From positions 407,323-471,322 of the forward strand of contig JNVV01000013.1 in assembly GCA_000733355.1 (NCBI GenBank): 64,000 nt of DNA, written 5' to 3'. Positions 22,735-35,012 of this stretch are shown here, one piece after another. The number at the start of each line of letters is the position of its first letter. Positions within the stretch are counted from its first letter, which is position 1. The position numbers and the translations under genes were made by a program. Source of the DNA: Falciphora oryzae. Its lineage: Eukaryota > Ascomycota > Sordariomycetes > Magnaporthales > Magnaporthaceae. The notes under the pieces were generated by a model. It was given only the letters and a program-made list of their open reading frames with translations, did no database searches and was not told the DNA's origin.

Positions 22735-24519
22735 ATGCATCGAGCTGGCGCGCTTCGGCGCACTGCACTATCGATGGCTTCTCGCAGGCAATGCGTCACG
22801 CGGCCTCCGCAATGGGTGCGCCATGCAAGCCGCGGCCCGTCGCGGGGTGGCGTTTCCAATAAAAGTCCGCGTGGCGGCTGGGGCCCGGGACTTGTTCCCG
22901 TCCTGGTAGCCTCTGCTGGTGCGGGCTGGTATCTCTATCCTGACTACATTGGAGGCACGGATCCCGCCACCAAGCTGAAGAAAGATGCGGCTGCTAAGCA
23001 GTCAGAGAAGCAGCGGCTCATGGAGGCGACACCGGTGGAGGAGGACCGAGCTCTGTTAGGCGCCCAGCATATCCAGGTCGAAAAGAGCTGGGAAACCCCG
23101 GGAGTCTACGCCTGGGGATCCAACTCGGGCAGGGTGGTGTCACCCGATTCGTCCGAGGCCGTTATCAAGACACCCCGCCGGATTCCCTTCTTCGATGGCA
23201 TGCTGCTCCGCGGTCTCAAGCTTGATCGGAACTTTGGAGTCGCCGTGACGGAGGAGGGAGACATCGTCCAGTGGGGCACTGCCTTCGCCCCCGACACGAC
23301 GGTGCCAGTCAAGACGCTGACAGGCAAAGACATCACGAAAGTGACCGTCTCCAGCGACCGCATCATAGCCCTTTCCAGAAGTGGCACCGTGTTCTCGTTC
23401 CCGGTCGCAAAGTCTGACCAGCAGATAGCGGGGCAGAAATCATCCCCGTCCTCCTGGCTCCCGTTCTGGTCGGGCGGCGCCTCCGACTCCATCAACTACA
23501 GGATCCTGACGCCGCCTAGACTCGGCTGGCGAGAGAAGGTTGTGGGTGTCAGCAGCGGGCTTGAACACTGCCTGCTCCTGACCTCGAGCGGCCGTGTCTT
23601 CTCAGCGGCGTCAAGCACGGCCGACTTCCCGTCCAAGGGCCAACTTGGAATCCCCGGCTTGACCTGGCTGACGAAGCCGGAGGGTCCCTACGACCAGCCA
23701 CATCTAGTCAAAGGCCTGCCATCAATCAAGCAGATTGCCACAGGAAACTACCACTCACTTGCACTAAGCAGCGAGAGCTCGCAGGTTCACGCCTGGGGTG
23801 ACAATTCAGCCGGCCAGCTCGGCTTCGAGGTCGACCCCGAGAACCCGGGCATTGACGCGCCGACGGCCGTTCCACTGGAGAAGCTCTACGGAACCAACAA
23901 TGATAACGGGTCAGCGCTTTCTGTTGGCTCAGTTGCAGCAGGAGGTTCGAACTCTTACTTTACGATCAACTTGTTGAAGCCAGCAACGCAAGATACATGG
24001 GCATGCGGCGAAGGCCTCTATGGCAGCTTAGGCACGGGCAAATGGGTACACCTGACATCGGTGCCGGCCAAGATCAAGGGGCTCTCGGGCCTGTCCGAGT
24101 ATAACGATGCCACCCGACGCATGGTGCCTATCCGCGTGCGGCACCTGTCGGTAGGGAGCACACACGCGGCAGCGGTGCTTGACAACATGACCTCGGTACA
24201 GGCTCGTACTACCAGCGGCGGCACACCCACAAACTGGGGCTCTGGCGTGGTCTGGTGGGGTGGCAACGAGTTCTATCAGCTGGGGACCGGCAAGCGCAGC
24301 AATCTGAATGAGCCGGCGCACATCGCGCCCCTCGACGTCGGCGGTGGTAACAACAGTGCCAGGGCCGCGGCTGCGGCAAATGGTAACGCTGGGCGGCTTC
24401 AGCTGACTCCCCGCGCGACGGTTCGGATCGGCGAAGGCGGCAAGGGGCGCAAGGTTAGCCTGGAGCAGAGGATTGAGTGCGGTCGGTTTGCTACAGCTGT
24501 GTATTCCGCCACTGCTTGA
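22735..24519 (+). CDS. FMP25: Mitochondrial RCC1-repeat protein Fmp25
   Basis: Single exon, 594 residues. The N-terminus is Arg/Ser-rich with no acids (MHRAGALRRTALSMASRRQ), a typical matrix-targeting presequence, followed by a hydrophobic segment (GLVPVLVASAGAGWYLYPDY) near residue 55, suggesting an inner-membrane anchor. The remainder is a beta-propeller of RCC1-like blades: GVYAWGSNSGRV near 122, VHAWGDNSAGQLGF near 350, CGEGLYGSLGTG near 422 and VVWWGGNEFYQLGTG near 505. Yeast Fmp25 is a mitochondrial RCC1-like protein linked to assembly of respiratory complex III. The C-terminus closes on RIECGRFATAVYS. Confidence 0.92.
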   Translation: MHRAGALRRTALSMASRRQCVTRPPQWVRHASRGPSRGGVSNKSPRGGWGPGLVPVLVASAGAGWYLYPDYIGGTDPATKLKKDAAAKQSEKQRLMEATPVEEDRALLGAQHIQVEKSWETPGVYAWGSNSGRVVSPDSSEAVIKTPRRIPFFDGMLLRGLKLDRNFGVAVTEEGDIVQWGTAFAPDTTVPVKTLTGKDITKVTVSSDRIIALSRSGTVFSFPVAKSDQQIAGQKSSPSSWLPFWSGGASDSINYRILTPPRLGWREKVVGVSSGLEHCLLLTSSGRVFSAASSTADFPSKGQLGIPGLTWLTKPEGPYDQPHLVKGLPSIKQIATGNYHSLALSSESSQVHAWGDNSAGQLGFEVDPENPGIDAPTAVPLEKLYGTNNDNGSALSVGSVAAGGSNSYFTINLLKPATQDTWACGEGLYGSLGTGKWVHLTSVPAKIKGLSGLSEYNDATRRMVPIRVRHLSVGSTHAAAVLDNMTSVQARTTSGGTPTNWGSGVVWWGGNEFYQLGTGKRSNLNEPAHIAPLDVGGGNNSARAAAAANGNAGRLQLTPRATVRIGEGGKGRKVSLEQRIECGRFATAVYSATA

Positions 24520-26918
24520 GGTCGGACTGGTGGGCCGAAGTTGGGTGCCTTTGTTTGCTTCTTTGATGTATTTGGGACATTGTAGTTTTCGACCTCATCC
24601 GCCTTATTATTATTTTTCTTTATGGCTCGTTGCTACTATCTCGACACTCATGTATCAACACTTGTGCCCTGATTGTGTTACCCCAGGCACATATTCTCCT
24701 CTTAGTCTGCTATCGACCCAGCTCGGGTTCACCAATTCGTCTTATAATCAGTCCTTCTACATTGCCACGTGTGAAAAAAAGGAAGTGAAAGTTTGAGAAA
24801 AATCTCCTTGTTTCTAAGAAGCTATCATGTGTCGGTCACAAAAGAAGAGGGAGAAAAAAAAAAAGCAACAAGATGGCGCCTTTGTTGCTCCTAATACGTA
24901 TTCTTTCTTGTATATTTCTTTTTCTTTCCCATTTCCTTTCCTATCTCCTTGCCAGGGGTCTCCAACCGATGCGGTTGCTTTCTCCCAGGGGACTAGTACA
25001 CCGGAGGTGCCAACCATTTTGAGGTGGAGAGCATATGTGATGGTGTTCGGTCAAAACTGGCATCAAGCTCCTCCGGCCCCTGACCTTTCCCAAGTGGGAC
25101 TCGAGTGGGCAGCCATTTCCGCTCGCGTACGACAGTACGAGGCACCGGCCGCTTGTGGATATTGAATGGGAATGTCTTCTTGTTCTTTTCCTCTCGTTGA
25201 CTGTGCAGTTTCAGTGGTGTCAGACGCTATTTGACTCCGCAGATGAGAGGGCCTAATATCAAGCATGCTAAGGGAGCGAGTGGAGCAGCGGCCCTGGCGG
25301 GTCCTGCGGTTGCTCCATGACACTTCGCCACGCGAGAGAACAATTCCACGAGGACTTCTCTGCCCCCCAGACCCTTGACCCATGTCGCCATGACAAACGA
25401 ACAGATGCCCAAACGCTCGTCTTCACCGCAAAGGTTGCGAGCGACGTAGACGGCCCAGGCTTCTCCCTACCTGCCAAAGCACGACACAAGCTGCCTTCTG
25501 GGCTCGTTGTGCTCACAGCGAGATAGGTGCCAGGCAGGTAATATGCGGATTCTACTATAGGTGGCGGGAGCCCCTTTCGACGTCGTCCCGATGGCAACAG
25601 ACCCCATCGGACGGTTCCGACTGCGGACACGACTTGACAATCCTGGTCATGAGTTCCCGGTCGCTGGTGCCTGAGGTCAAGGTTCAGACCCCAGAAAGAC
25701 CCATGTACATGCCCTAAAGAAAAAGAAAAATCGAGTCCAGAGTCGAAATCTGGGTTACGTCGGGGGTGGGTGTGTCGCGTTGCCCGAATGATGCAGCAGT
25801 GGCAGCCCTGGAGTTGGGTAATGCTTGGTGGGGGCGGCAGGCGTCTGCTCGGGGCACTCGGTGCATGGATGTCATGTCTGTCGTATTGCGACAGGGGCAT
25901 GACATTTGAATCTCCGACCCCAAGCAGCTGGAAACAAAGACTGCAGCTGGGGGCGCCCGATGGCCTCGAGGCTGACAACGAGAGTGCTCGCGCCGGCGAT
26001 CAGTACAGTGCGATCGTCGATGGGACGCTTCCAATCGGCCCAACGAATGCGGAAGGACTCAATCCGCCGGCCAGTTTGGCGCCGAGAGCACGGCCGGGCT
26101 GGATTCTCATTGCTCAATTGCCCCAGCCTAGCAGCCCGCGGGGCCGAGGGATGATGCAGACTTGATCAGTTAGGCATCCTCGAATTTCGATATGCCTGCC
26201 TACTACCCGCTCGTTCAACACGGCGATAGCCCGTCCAGGCTCAGCAAACTTTGCTGGGCAGACCCCGCCTGGACTGCGTGGCCCAGCGCTGTGCCGCGAG
26301 CTGGCAAGATTGAGCCAACGCCACCTGCGCTACCCCTCCCCCTGCCATCAGCCCGCCTGCCGCCGCTCGCTCGACCCGAGCCACCCACCTTGATGGATCC
26401 CGCTAGCCTAGCTCTGCCCACTATGAACCCACATGCGCATTCCCACAGAAAAGAGCACGCGGCAAACCTCGACCACCTGTGCCCTTTGCACTAACAAATC
26501 TCGGCGTCGCCCTAATCCTGCGACCGCGCGCCTTTGTGTCCATTTCTAATCATCGCTGACCTCGCTGCTCCCTGGGGTCCTCTTCCTCTACTCGCCCGTT
26601 GCACACCGTCCCTTGTTTGTACCCAACATCTGGCAACCATGTCCTGAGCTGCTTCCGCTACCGCAACCGAGAGATCGCCGTCTTTGTGCCACCGCTGGCC
26701 CGGCTCTCCTTTCAACGTCATCCCCACCCCCTAGCTGATCCGCCACCTCCGTCTGCGCGGCGCCAAAAACCCTCAAGCTACTCGCCGAGCTACCCAAGAT
26801 TTATCACCTCACCAAAGTCGCCAGGCCGCTGCGCCAGTGGAAATCGCTGGCTCGGAAATTCTCCGATAATCCCGGCCTCACACGTCACCACACGACCGCC
26901 CAGCCGACTTCTCCGGAG
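24520..26918. other. 2.4-kb gene-poor stretch between FMP25 and the phosphatase
   Basis: The left part is the FMP25 3' flank, with a T-rich segment. The right part is C-rich on the plus strand and probably the promoter and long leader of the phosphatase. The largest open frame (25268-25978, minus) is low in GC at the third codon position and matches no family. No RNA gene was recognised. Confidence 0.45.
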
Positions 26919-28883
26919 ATGGAGCGCTTCTCCAAGTTTCGAAGAAGCAAGAAGGATTCGACCGGAGCCACTGGCGTTGCCGCCGACGACAAGACCGCTG
27001 CTGCCCCTGCCGCTTCGCGCACCCCTTCTCCCGCCGACCCCGACACTGCGGCCGCAGCGCCCGTGGCGCCCGCCACCGCACATCAGGTCCTCTTGGCGGC
27101 GGCGGCTCCCGACCGCCGGCGGGATAGGCACTCACCCTTCCGCGGCCTTCATCTCCGCACCTCGACAAAGCGCGCGCGCTCGTCGCCCCCTGCAGCCCTC
27201 CCCCAGTCGCCGACCAGTGCTTCTGCGCACCCCGGTCTCTTCGTCAACACCGATATCGGCAGAATCGACCAATACCAGAATCACAATGGCTCGCCCCTCC
27301 CGGCAGTCCAGCACGCTGTCTCAGCCACGGTGCCTAAGCGGCAAGACTTCCCGCGCCAGCAGCGCTCACGGTCCCAGTCGCGAGCCAGGAAGCGTCAGCC
27401 GGGCTCCGGTGCTGGAGGCCCACAGATTCCGTGCTTCCTCACCCTCTCGCTGCAAGAAATAGAGAACAAGTTCCAGGATCTGACGTGGCTAGAACGCGAG
27501 CGCATGCTACAATCAGCTCAGAACCCGGCGCCAACATTTCAGTTTGCTCGCGTGCCGTCGCAATCGCATGTCAAGCGCCTGGATCGCTACATCAACGTCC
27601 AGCCGTGGCAGAACAACCGTGTCCGGCTACAGGTGCCCCCGGGGAAGCCGGACTACATCAACGCCTCGCCCATATGTCTTTCCACGACCAAGGGCGGTAT
27701 GTCAGATCATAGCGGGGGCGGCGTGGAGGATCACCCGAGTCGATACATCGCTATGCAGGGGCCCAAGAAGAACTCGGTCGAGCACGTCTGGCGTATGGTC
27801 TTTGAGCAGCTGCGCAGTCCTGCTGTCATCGTCATGTTGACCGAAACACACGAGGGCCCGGCCGAAAAGTGCTACCCCTACTTTCCCCGCTCTCCCGACT
27901 CACCTCCGATCGAGATTGGCGCCTCGGACGAGTTCGCAGATGGCTTCCGCGCCTCCGTGCGCTGCGAGGCCATCGAGCCTACTTGCGCAGGCGATGCCAT
28001 CGAGTTGCGCAAGCTCGTGATCCGAGTCCACCGCCGAGCAGGTGCGCCAGCAGCGGCCGCACCTGGTACCCCACTGCGGAAGCAGCGGCAGCATCTGTCG
28101 AATGGTGAGGGCGGCAGTCGCAAACGAGACGTGGAGTCGGAAGCGGCGAGCCCAATAGCGACGACCCAAGAGGACGACGACGATGTGATGATAATGTCTC
28201 CTTTCAAGCCCGACGCACCGGCCGGGCGCAGCATCTTTCCCAGCTTGAAGAAGCGGAGGGATAGGTCACAAAACCGCCAAGGCAGCAGCAGGAGCAGTAG
28301 TAGAACCTCGGCCAGGACCGGCGGTGATCGCACGCCAGCGGAGTCAACAGACAGGGAAGAGAACGGCATCGAAGAGGAGGACGAAAGTGAAACGGTCGAG
28401 GTAGAGGAGCGTGTGGTGCATCACTTCCTATACAAGAAGTGGCCCGACTTTGGAGTCCCGGCGTTGGAGGACCTGGACTCCTTCTTTACGCTGATGCGGC
28501 TGTCGCGCGAGAAGAACGCGGACCAAGAGAACCCGCGGATTGTGCATTGCAGCGCGGGTGTTGGGCGCTCGGGCACCTTCATTGCGCTTGAGCACCTGAT
28601 GCGGGAGCTCGACTCTGGCGTATTGGAAGATTGGGACGATCAGAACGAGGAAGGGGCGTACGCCGGCGACGGAGGCAAATCCGACGACGGCGATCTCATC
28701 TTCAACACGGTGAACCAGCTTCGCGAGCAGCGTCGGAATATGGTCCAGGCCGAGAGCCAGTTCCTGTTCATCTATCAGGTTTTGCGCAAGCTTTGGCAGG
28801 ACAAGTATGATGTCCCCGAGGAGGAGCAGGAGCCAGCCGCCAAACGGCACGAGGTTGATCCTTTTGTCAGCAGTGAGAGATAG
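26919..28883 (+). CDS. Classical protein tyrosine phosphatase, non-receptor type
   Basis: Single exon, 654 residues. It removes phosphate from phosphotyrosine, probably on MAP-kinase pathway proteins as for the yeast and fission-yeast counterparts (Ptp2, Pyp1). About 180 disordered Ser/Pro/Ala/Arg-rich residues precede the domain. Catalytic-domain motifs follow in order: LDRYINVQPWQNNRV (the KNRYxDV-like motif), DYINAS, FWRM-like VWRMVFEQ, WPDFGVP with the acid Asp510, HCSAGVGRSGTF with nucleophile Cys544, and the Q-loop region MVQAESQFLFIYQ. Between the beta strands around residues 370-480 lies an insert of over 100 Ser/Asp/Glu-rich residues, with basic RSRSQSR-type patches in the N-terminus. 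Fungal Ptp1-3 paralogues cannot be told apart from motif alone. Confidence 0.93.
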   Translation: MERFSKFRRSKKDSTGATGVAADDKTAAAPAASRTPSPADPDTAAAAPVAPATAHQVLLAAAAPDRRRDRHSPFRGLHLRTSTKRARSSPPAALPQSPTSASAHPGLFVNTDIGRIDQYQNHNGSPLPAVQHAVSATVPKRQDFPRQQRSRSQSRARKRQPGSGAGGPQIPCFLTLSLQEIENKFQDLTWLERERMLQSAQNPAPTFQFARVPSQSHVKRLDRYINVQPWQNNRVRLQVPPGKPDYINASPICLSTTKGGMSDHSGGGVEDHPSRYIAMQGPKKNSVEHVWRMVFEQLRSPAVIVMLTETHEGPAEKCYPYFPRSPDSPPIEIGASDEFADGFRASVRCEAIEPTCAGDAIELRKLVIRVHRRAGAPAAAAPGTPLRKQRQHLSNGEGGSRKRDVESEAASPIATTQEDDDDVMIMSPFKPDAPAGRSIFPSLKKRRDRSQNRQGSSRSSSRTSARTGGDRTPAESTDREENGIEEEDESETVEVEERVVHHFLYKKWPDFGVPALEDLDSFFTLMRLSREKNADQENPRIVHCSAGVGRSGTFIALEHLMRELDSGVLEDWDDQNEEGAYAGDGGKSDDGDLIFNTVNQLREQRRNMVQAESQFLFIYQVLRKLWQDKYDVPEEEQEPAAKRHEVDPFVSSER

Positions 28884-31800
28884 GATAGAGATTCCAGATA
28901 GTTGTCTCTTTTCTTTCCTACTTTTTATTTGCTTAGTTAGGTTTCCTCTCTATTCGCGATGTAGTGTTTGGCCGGTCTAGGCAATAGCATGGCGTTGGTG
29001 GATTTCCCCTTTTTTTTTCTCTCTTTTTTTTTTCCCCCTCCTTGATGGACCGCATGGATCTTGCATAGAATCTCATCGTCTTTCCTCGGCATGGCGTTGG
29101 TATTGGGGAAGCGGAAAAGACAAGGCATATTCATCTACCTCCTTTGATTACTTCCTCTTGTAGCATTGTATTCCATGTCACCGATCTTCTGCTGCCTGTT
29201 TTCGTTTATCATGAGCTTGCGATGAGCTCTATTCAAGCACACCCTCCTTTCCGGCCTTTTTGTTGAAGTGAGATTCAGCCTAATTTGTTGACCATCCTTC
29301 TGCGTGAAGATTTGCCATTCACCCTCGAGCATAGATGAGCCGCCAACGGCTTTGGAATGTCAGGATAAACTGCACAATCAGCCAGGGCGGCCGCGGTTAT
29401 GTGTAACTACAAAGACGGCTAGCGTCGAGACGGTATTCATCGCATGCGAGCTCGGCACAGCGGCCGTCGGCGGGCCGAGCAAGCGTGGCGAGCCGGCAGT
29501 CGTCGAGTTCGTCAAACCGTAAGCGACGGCCGAGGGTTTCATGGGTTGGTCACTGACAAGTGACAGGTTGCCCTCTTATTCTCGGGGCTCTCCCTTCGGA
29601 TCGCCGCATTCTACCACATCCCTCCTCCCTGTCATGCCAGAAGGGGGATAATTTCACATGTGCCACCTCTCCAAAGGAGCAAGACCCGTCATTACGCGCG
29701 CGATGCCCAAGAGTTGACGTCGCGCAGAGTCCAAGGGGCACCAAGAGCAGGGGGCATGATTTGCAGCCCGGCCGTTGCAGGTGGCTGGCTGGGCATCCGG
29801 GGTAGGTAGGGCTTTGCGCCGCGGGTTGAATTGTTCCATGGCTGGTTGGTTGACTTGGGGGCGGGAGCTCCGTCGTCGTGGCTGCGCGGCCAATCATCAA
29901 GAAATCGGACCGTGCTGCAACGCGGCTAAAATTGCAAAGGGGTCCCAGCTAGCAGATCCCCATCCTCGCTCCAGCATCCCAAGGCGGATCGACGACCCCC
30001 GATTTGGAACTTTCTCCTTTTTTTTTTTTTTTTTTTTTTTCCCTGCGGATGGAGAAAACCAACTCCAGGTCTTGGGTGGGCACTGCAGGCCGCGTGGGAA
30101 TATGGCAACGCCTACGCGATGCGGACATGCACAGACGCGTATCAGCAGGTGGCGGCCTCGCCAGCGCCTTCGCCTTTTTTTGGCCGCTTCCTAAATCCTC
30201 TCTTCACCGGTCCCGCGTCCGACAGGGGTGTTCGAGACGAGACCAAATGGTTTTCAAACCAGCGTGCCGGCTGATTGCCCGACGAGGAAAGGCCATCGTT
30301 GCCCGTCAATGCTAGGTGGCTGCTGGCACACGCGAGGGCAGGCCATGTGGGATGGTTCGTCCGTGGCAATGGATGCATGTTTTGCACATCCGTGCCATCA
30401 CACGCAACCCTGATACTTCAGCGCCCGCGCGGCCTCGAAGAACGGTGGCTACATACGAATTTGGATGCGCATCATCGGTGTCACATGCGTGTGCGACGCC
30501 AGGGAGGCATGGTACTTGTAGACTGCCTGGGGAAACGGTGGTATTTTGGCTCTTCTTGGGTGTCATGTTGGATCGCTTTGTCGGTCCCACTTCCGAACCG
30601 TCGTCGGTGGTTCGAGGGGTCGGGGTAAAATAAGGTAGCACCCAGCGAGAACGGACGGGAGTCTTAACCTCATACCTCTACGGAGAAGGTTCCATGGTGA
30701 CCTGATCGGTGCTAAACATTGGAGATATGCTTATACGGACGCTCCGGCGGCCGGCCAGGCTTTATGGCCATCCGCTCTTTTTGGATTGCCAATGTCCCAA
30801 GTTCATGCTTTTTTCCTTCCCACAACCTGGGATATTCATGTTGCATTTGTGTCACCTGCTGGATCGGTAAGGTATGCAAGTCAGTGGAAAGTGGACGTGC
30901 TGGCGGAACCAGAGGGGGGATGTTGTCACGAGACTGTTCGTGACCGCCTTCGAGAGGCCGCAATGCAACCCGCCAATCAAATGTTGTGTTCATTTTTTTC
31001 TTCACTGCCCGTCATTTTTCAATTTTGCGATGCAGCACATGGCAGGCACGTTTGCCCCGGTTTTGTGGGGAGGTGTTTCTCCACTCCAGCAGCTAGCAAA
31101 AATGCTTCCAGAACACGGCCCCCTGCTGGCCCCGGCCGGCCGCCCCAAAGAAGCGTGCTTGCCGTTGCAAAAAGCCGTTCTTTTTGGTCATCCTCTTTCG
31201 TGACTCTCCATCTCTCTCTTGCCGCCCGCAGAGTTACTCCACCTATCAACGCTCGGCGCATGGCATGTGAGGCGAGACAGGCCTTCGCCAAACGAGCCTT
31301 GGTTCCCAACGGTTGCGCCGCCGCGCGCCTGCGGCTTGGCCAAGGTTACAGCATGCTGAGAAATAACGTGGAGGTCTCGCCGTAGCTGCCAGCGCTGTGT
31401 GCATTCGAACCGAGCCGGCTGTCTTTTTGTGCGCCGCCCGGCAGGCTGGGAGATTAGTATTGCCCCGAAAATTGCGACGAGTCAAAACGCCGGCCCTCTA
31501 ATTAGGGAAAGTACTTCGTGTTGTATTTACCCCGGGTGCATTCGAGGTTACCCCAAAATGGTGTCAGGGGCATGGTCGGCCACATGTCTGGCAACCATGA
31601 GCACGCAGATCACGGCTTACGTGCTTGCTTCCAGAGCAGCATTTTGGTCGGGGTGGTGGCCCCCCGCCGTTGCGGTGCTTCCCGGTGAAGCCGAGTATGG
31701 CGAGCACCCGTCCGCGCTGATCCCACACGCGGGAGAGTGGCACCTGATGCTGACGGACCTGGCACCGGTGAGCTCGGTTGGTGATCACGGGGTTTTGATT

Positions 31801-34800
31801 GGGCTACCACCAGAGGCTGTCCCATGAGTGTTGCGCCAGCGATCAAAGACGGGAATACTCTGCAAATAGCACGGTAGGTACCCAGAAATAAGGACGTGGC
31901 TGCAGAAATGGTTGCAGGATGCAACCATGACTGAATATGGGCTGGCGCACGCCCGGCCAAGTCGTTTCGAGGTGCTCCAACGGGCAAGGGCTGCGCGTGG
32001 ACGGGACGAGTACCGCGACGGGGTCACCTCAACGACGTGCCTTCCCGGTCCTTGATCCCGGGGCCTCACGTCCTCGCGTCCTAGCGCAGCACCTGTCGAC
32101 CACCCCATGTAACCACCCAGTGCTGCGTTGCCGTTGCCTTTTCCGGGAAAAATAAGCATGCGCGTCCAGCGCAGTTGATCCGCCGGCGTGGTTCGCCCAA
32201 CGCCGCACCTCATCAATTCAGGAGTCTGGTTTCTACCTAGGGCGTCGGCGTTGTCATGTCATTATCAATCTACGGATGGCCTTGACGGCATTTGGCGAAA
32301 CACTCTGTGGGAGGTGAGTTTGAGGAAGAAGAAAAATGAAAATTAAAATCGGGCCAGCTGCTCGGCTTCTGTCCCGCCCAGGCGGCAAAATCAAACAGAG
32401 GGAGACACGGAAAAGGAGGCGCGGGAGGTTCTTGAATGATTGCTGCGACTCTACCTATTCTCCCCTCTCCTTTTCGCGGCCAATCTTTTTGGCGCATCGC
32501 AGAACGGGTGCGCATGTGCGACTGCAGCCATCAACTTGCCGCCACATGGAGGCTTTTCCCCTCTCGGGCCTCGCGTGCGTGCCTGGCCTGGCAGCACGGG
32601 CTAGCCAGACGCTTGGCCACGCTGACAGGGCCTGGAGAAGGAACCGGCGGGCCTAGGCTGGAGTGGCAGTCCCACTTGGCGCACAGCAAATCCCAGCCGC
32701 CCGAACCCCCTGTGTCAGCCACCTGGTCCCCATTTTCTTCTGGAATCGTTCGGGAGCCTTCCGTGTTCGTCCTGGCGTTGGTCGTTGAGGAAGAGCGCGG
32801 TACCTACTACGGCAATCCGCCCGCCGCCCATTGAATCCATTTTGCTTTAATTTCGGGCATCGGTGGTAGGAGAGACGGCGGGTGAAGGAAGAAACGAGAA
32901 CCAGGGCGAGAAAAGAAGAGGGCTTTCGGCTTTGTGTGTGTTGTTGGCTTTGGTAGGTGCCTCGACTTCTCATTCCGGTCGTCCCGCGCTCTGTGCGGGC
33001 TGTTTGCTGAGGTCACTTCTTTCTTCTTCTTTCTCGTGCGACGGATAATAGCACCTTGATAGCAATCCCACCCCGGACGGTACGCCCCCGTCAAACAAAG
33101 CGGACCAAACGTCTCTCAACCGGGCAACAGAGCGGCGAGGAAGGCGAAAGCTAGGAGCGAGGCCAGCAGGGTATGATTCAGCGTCCGCGTTTCTGAGTTT
33201 GCGCACCCTGGGAGCGAAAGGACCCGCCGTCGCGCGAGCCCAACGCCGCAGAGCTGTAGCGCATTTTTCGGCCCAATCTCAACCACACCTCATCATTTGA
33301 TGCCGCCGGGGCCCCGTCCTTCACTCCATCAGAGGGCACGGCTCTGCGACTACCTGCCACCGACCTGATGTAAATACGCCGGCCTGGAACGCAATCTCAC
33401 GCACCCTCGTGCTCCCTGGACCGACCTCCTCGACGACAAGAACGGGCTGCATATGACAGACAGCCTGAGCTCTGGACTACCTTGGACTCTCCCATCCCTG
33501 CATACCGTTGCCTCCCTCGACGCCGCCGCGAAGCACACACGTCTGCCGGCTCGTCTGAACGCCTCCTCCTCGACGACAGACCTGCATCTGTCTGCATATA
33601 TACACTTCGCGAGAGCCCACCCAACGCACCTCACGGCCTTCAGCCACTCATCTGCCTCGCACGTCGCATTATTTCGCTCATCTTAAGCCCGCTGCTGTTG
33701 CGGTGTGAGAGTGGGCACCTGCATCCTGCACAACCCACCTGCCTCAGTAGCGAGCTCGTCGCCCTTGACCTCCTTCTGCCCTCTTCTGCATCTCCCCGCC
33801 CCCCTCTGCCCGTGATGGACTCGGCCGGAGCGGTTGAGGCTCGCTAGGATAGGCCACGCGAGCAAGCGAGAGACCCGACCCCCCCTCCCACGAAAAAACC
33901 GGAGAAAATCACCAGAACCTTGGGAATCCACCCGACGACACTAGTTTCTTTCCAGGCCAACCCCTCGATACGACTCTCGCGTCTCCCCTCCTCGTCCTGC
34001 TCCTCTGCCTCGGGGGCGCGCTCCTTTAACCTTTTTTAACCTTTGGTGCTTGTGTTTCACGGGTCGGTGCAGCAGCTGTGGCCGGTGGTATCGGCGACTA
34101 CTGCACTCGTGTAACTTTGGGTTGCCTTGCTGCTCGCCTCTCGCTCAGTGTCGGCTCTGCCTCTGCCTTGGTGCTGCTGCTGCAAGCGGCCGATCCAAAC
34201 GGCAACCCGGGTCGACCCAGGGACACCCCGGGCAGCGAGGAAAGGAGACGGGAAATCAAATCAAGCACCGCCGACACCAGAACCCGACTTTTCCTTCCCC
34301 TCCACGACTGCGGGCCAACAGCAACCAAGCAGAAGCAAGCAAAAAGCAAGCAGAAGAAAAAAAACCCACCGGCCGGCTTACTCTGCATTTGCATTTGCAA
34401 GCTGAGCTGTAAAGTGGGCGCTGCAGGTCCCGCGGGACCCGGTCACTTACAAGAGCCCTTAGCGGGCAGTGACTAAAGGAATCCACTCCCCCCATCGACG
34501 AGTCTGGCCAGTGCCTGCCCTATCCCTCCGCTCTGCTTCAGGAGCGCGGGAAAAGGGTTCATCCCGCCTTGTTCGCGAGACGGAGCCACGGCCAACCCTG
34601 ATCGGACTATTCTTTCTTTTTCTTCGTTCCTTTCCCGTTGGATTTCCAATACTTGCCCTCCGATTACATTATTTGCATGTGCTCCAGCTTCTTGGCCTTC
34701 TCTGCCTCAACTGTCTCTCTCTCGCCAGCCCTCTGCCGACCCGGTCGAGCCACCCAAGCAAACAAGCGGCATATTCGACCTTGGCTTTCGTCTTTTAACT

Positions 34801-35012
34801 TATATCGCCCTCCATATCGAGCCTGCCCGCGCCTCATCCCACGCCCACGCCCATCTCCGCCGCCGCTGACCCGAACAACGCACGATCCGTGTGCCGGCCC
34901 CAGCCAGCCGAGCCAAAGCCTCCCGCGCGCCTCGCCAGTCTTTTCTGCTCACCACAAGCTTCACCCGCGACGCCACAGCCGACTCACTACTCTATAAATT
35001 AGAAGATCAGCC
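28884..35012. other. 6.1-kb gene-poor region upstream of LST7
   Basis: No protein gene is supported. Many short open frames occur on both strands (longest 199 codons at 30786-31385, plus) but none shows a family motif or biased codon use. No tRNA or 5S rRNA was recognised by eye. The segment from about 33.3 to 35.0 kb is C/T-rich on the plus strand and probably the promoter and long leader of LST7. A 23-base T run is at 30018-30040. Unannotated non-coding transcripts or a gene of several short exons cannot be excluded. Confidence 0.45.
30018..30040. repeat. T23 homopolymer
   Basis: An uninterrupted run of 23 T residues in the gene-poor stretch, preceded by a CT-rich context. Exact length is prone to sequencing error. 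Confidence 0.8.

Noticed and set aside
25268..25978. 236-codon minus-strand frame
   Set aside because: Low third-position GC, no domain, in the leader region of the phosphatase gene.
30786..31385. 199-codon plus-strand frame in the gene-poor tract
   Set aside because: No motif and no codon bias; consistent with chance in GC-rich DNA.
34993..34999. TATAAAT just before LST7
   Set aside because: Only about 14 bases from the start codon, too close to act as a TATA box for this gene.
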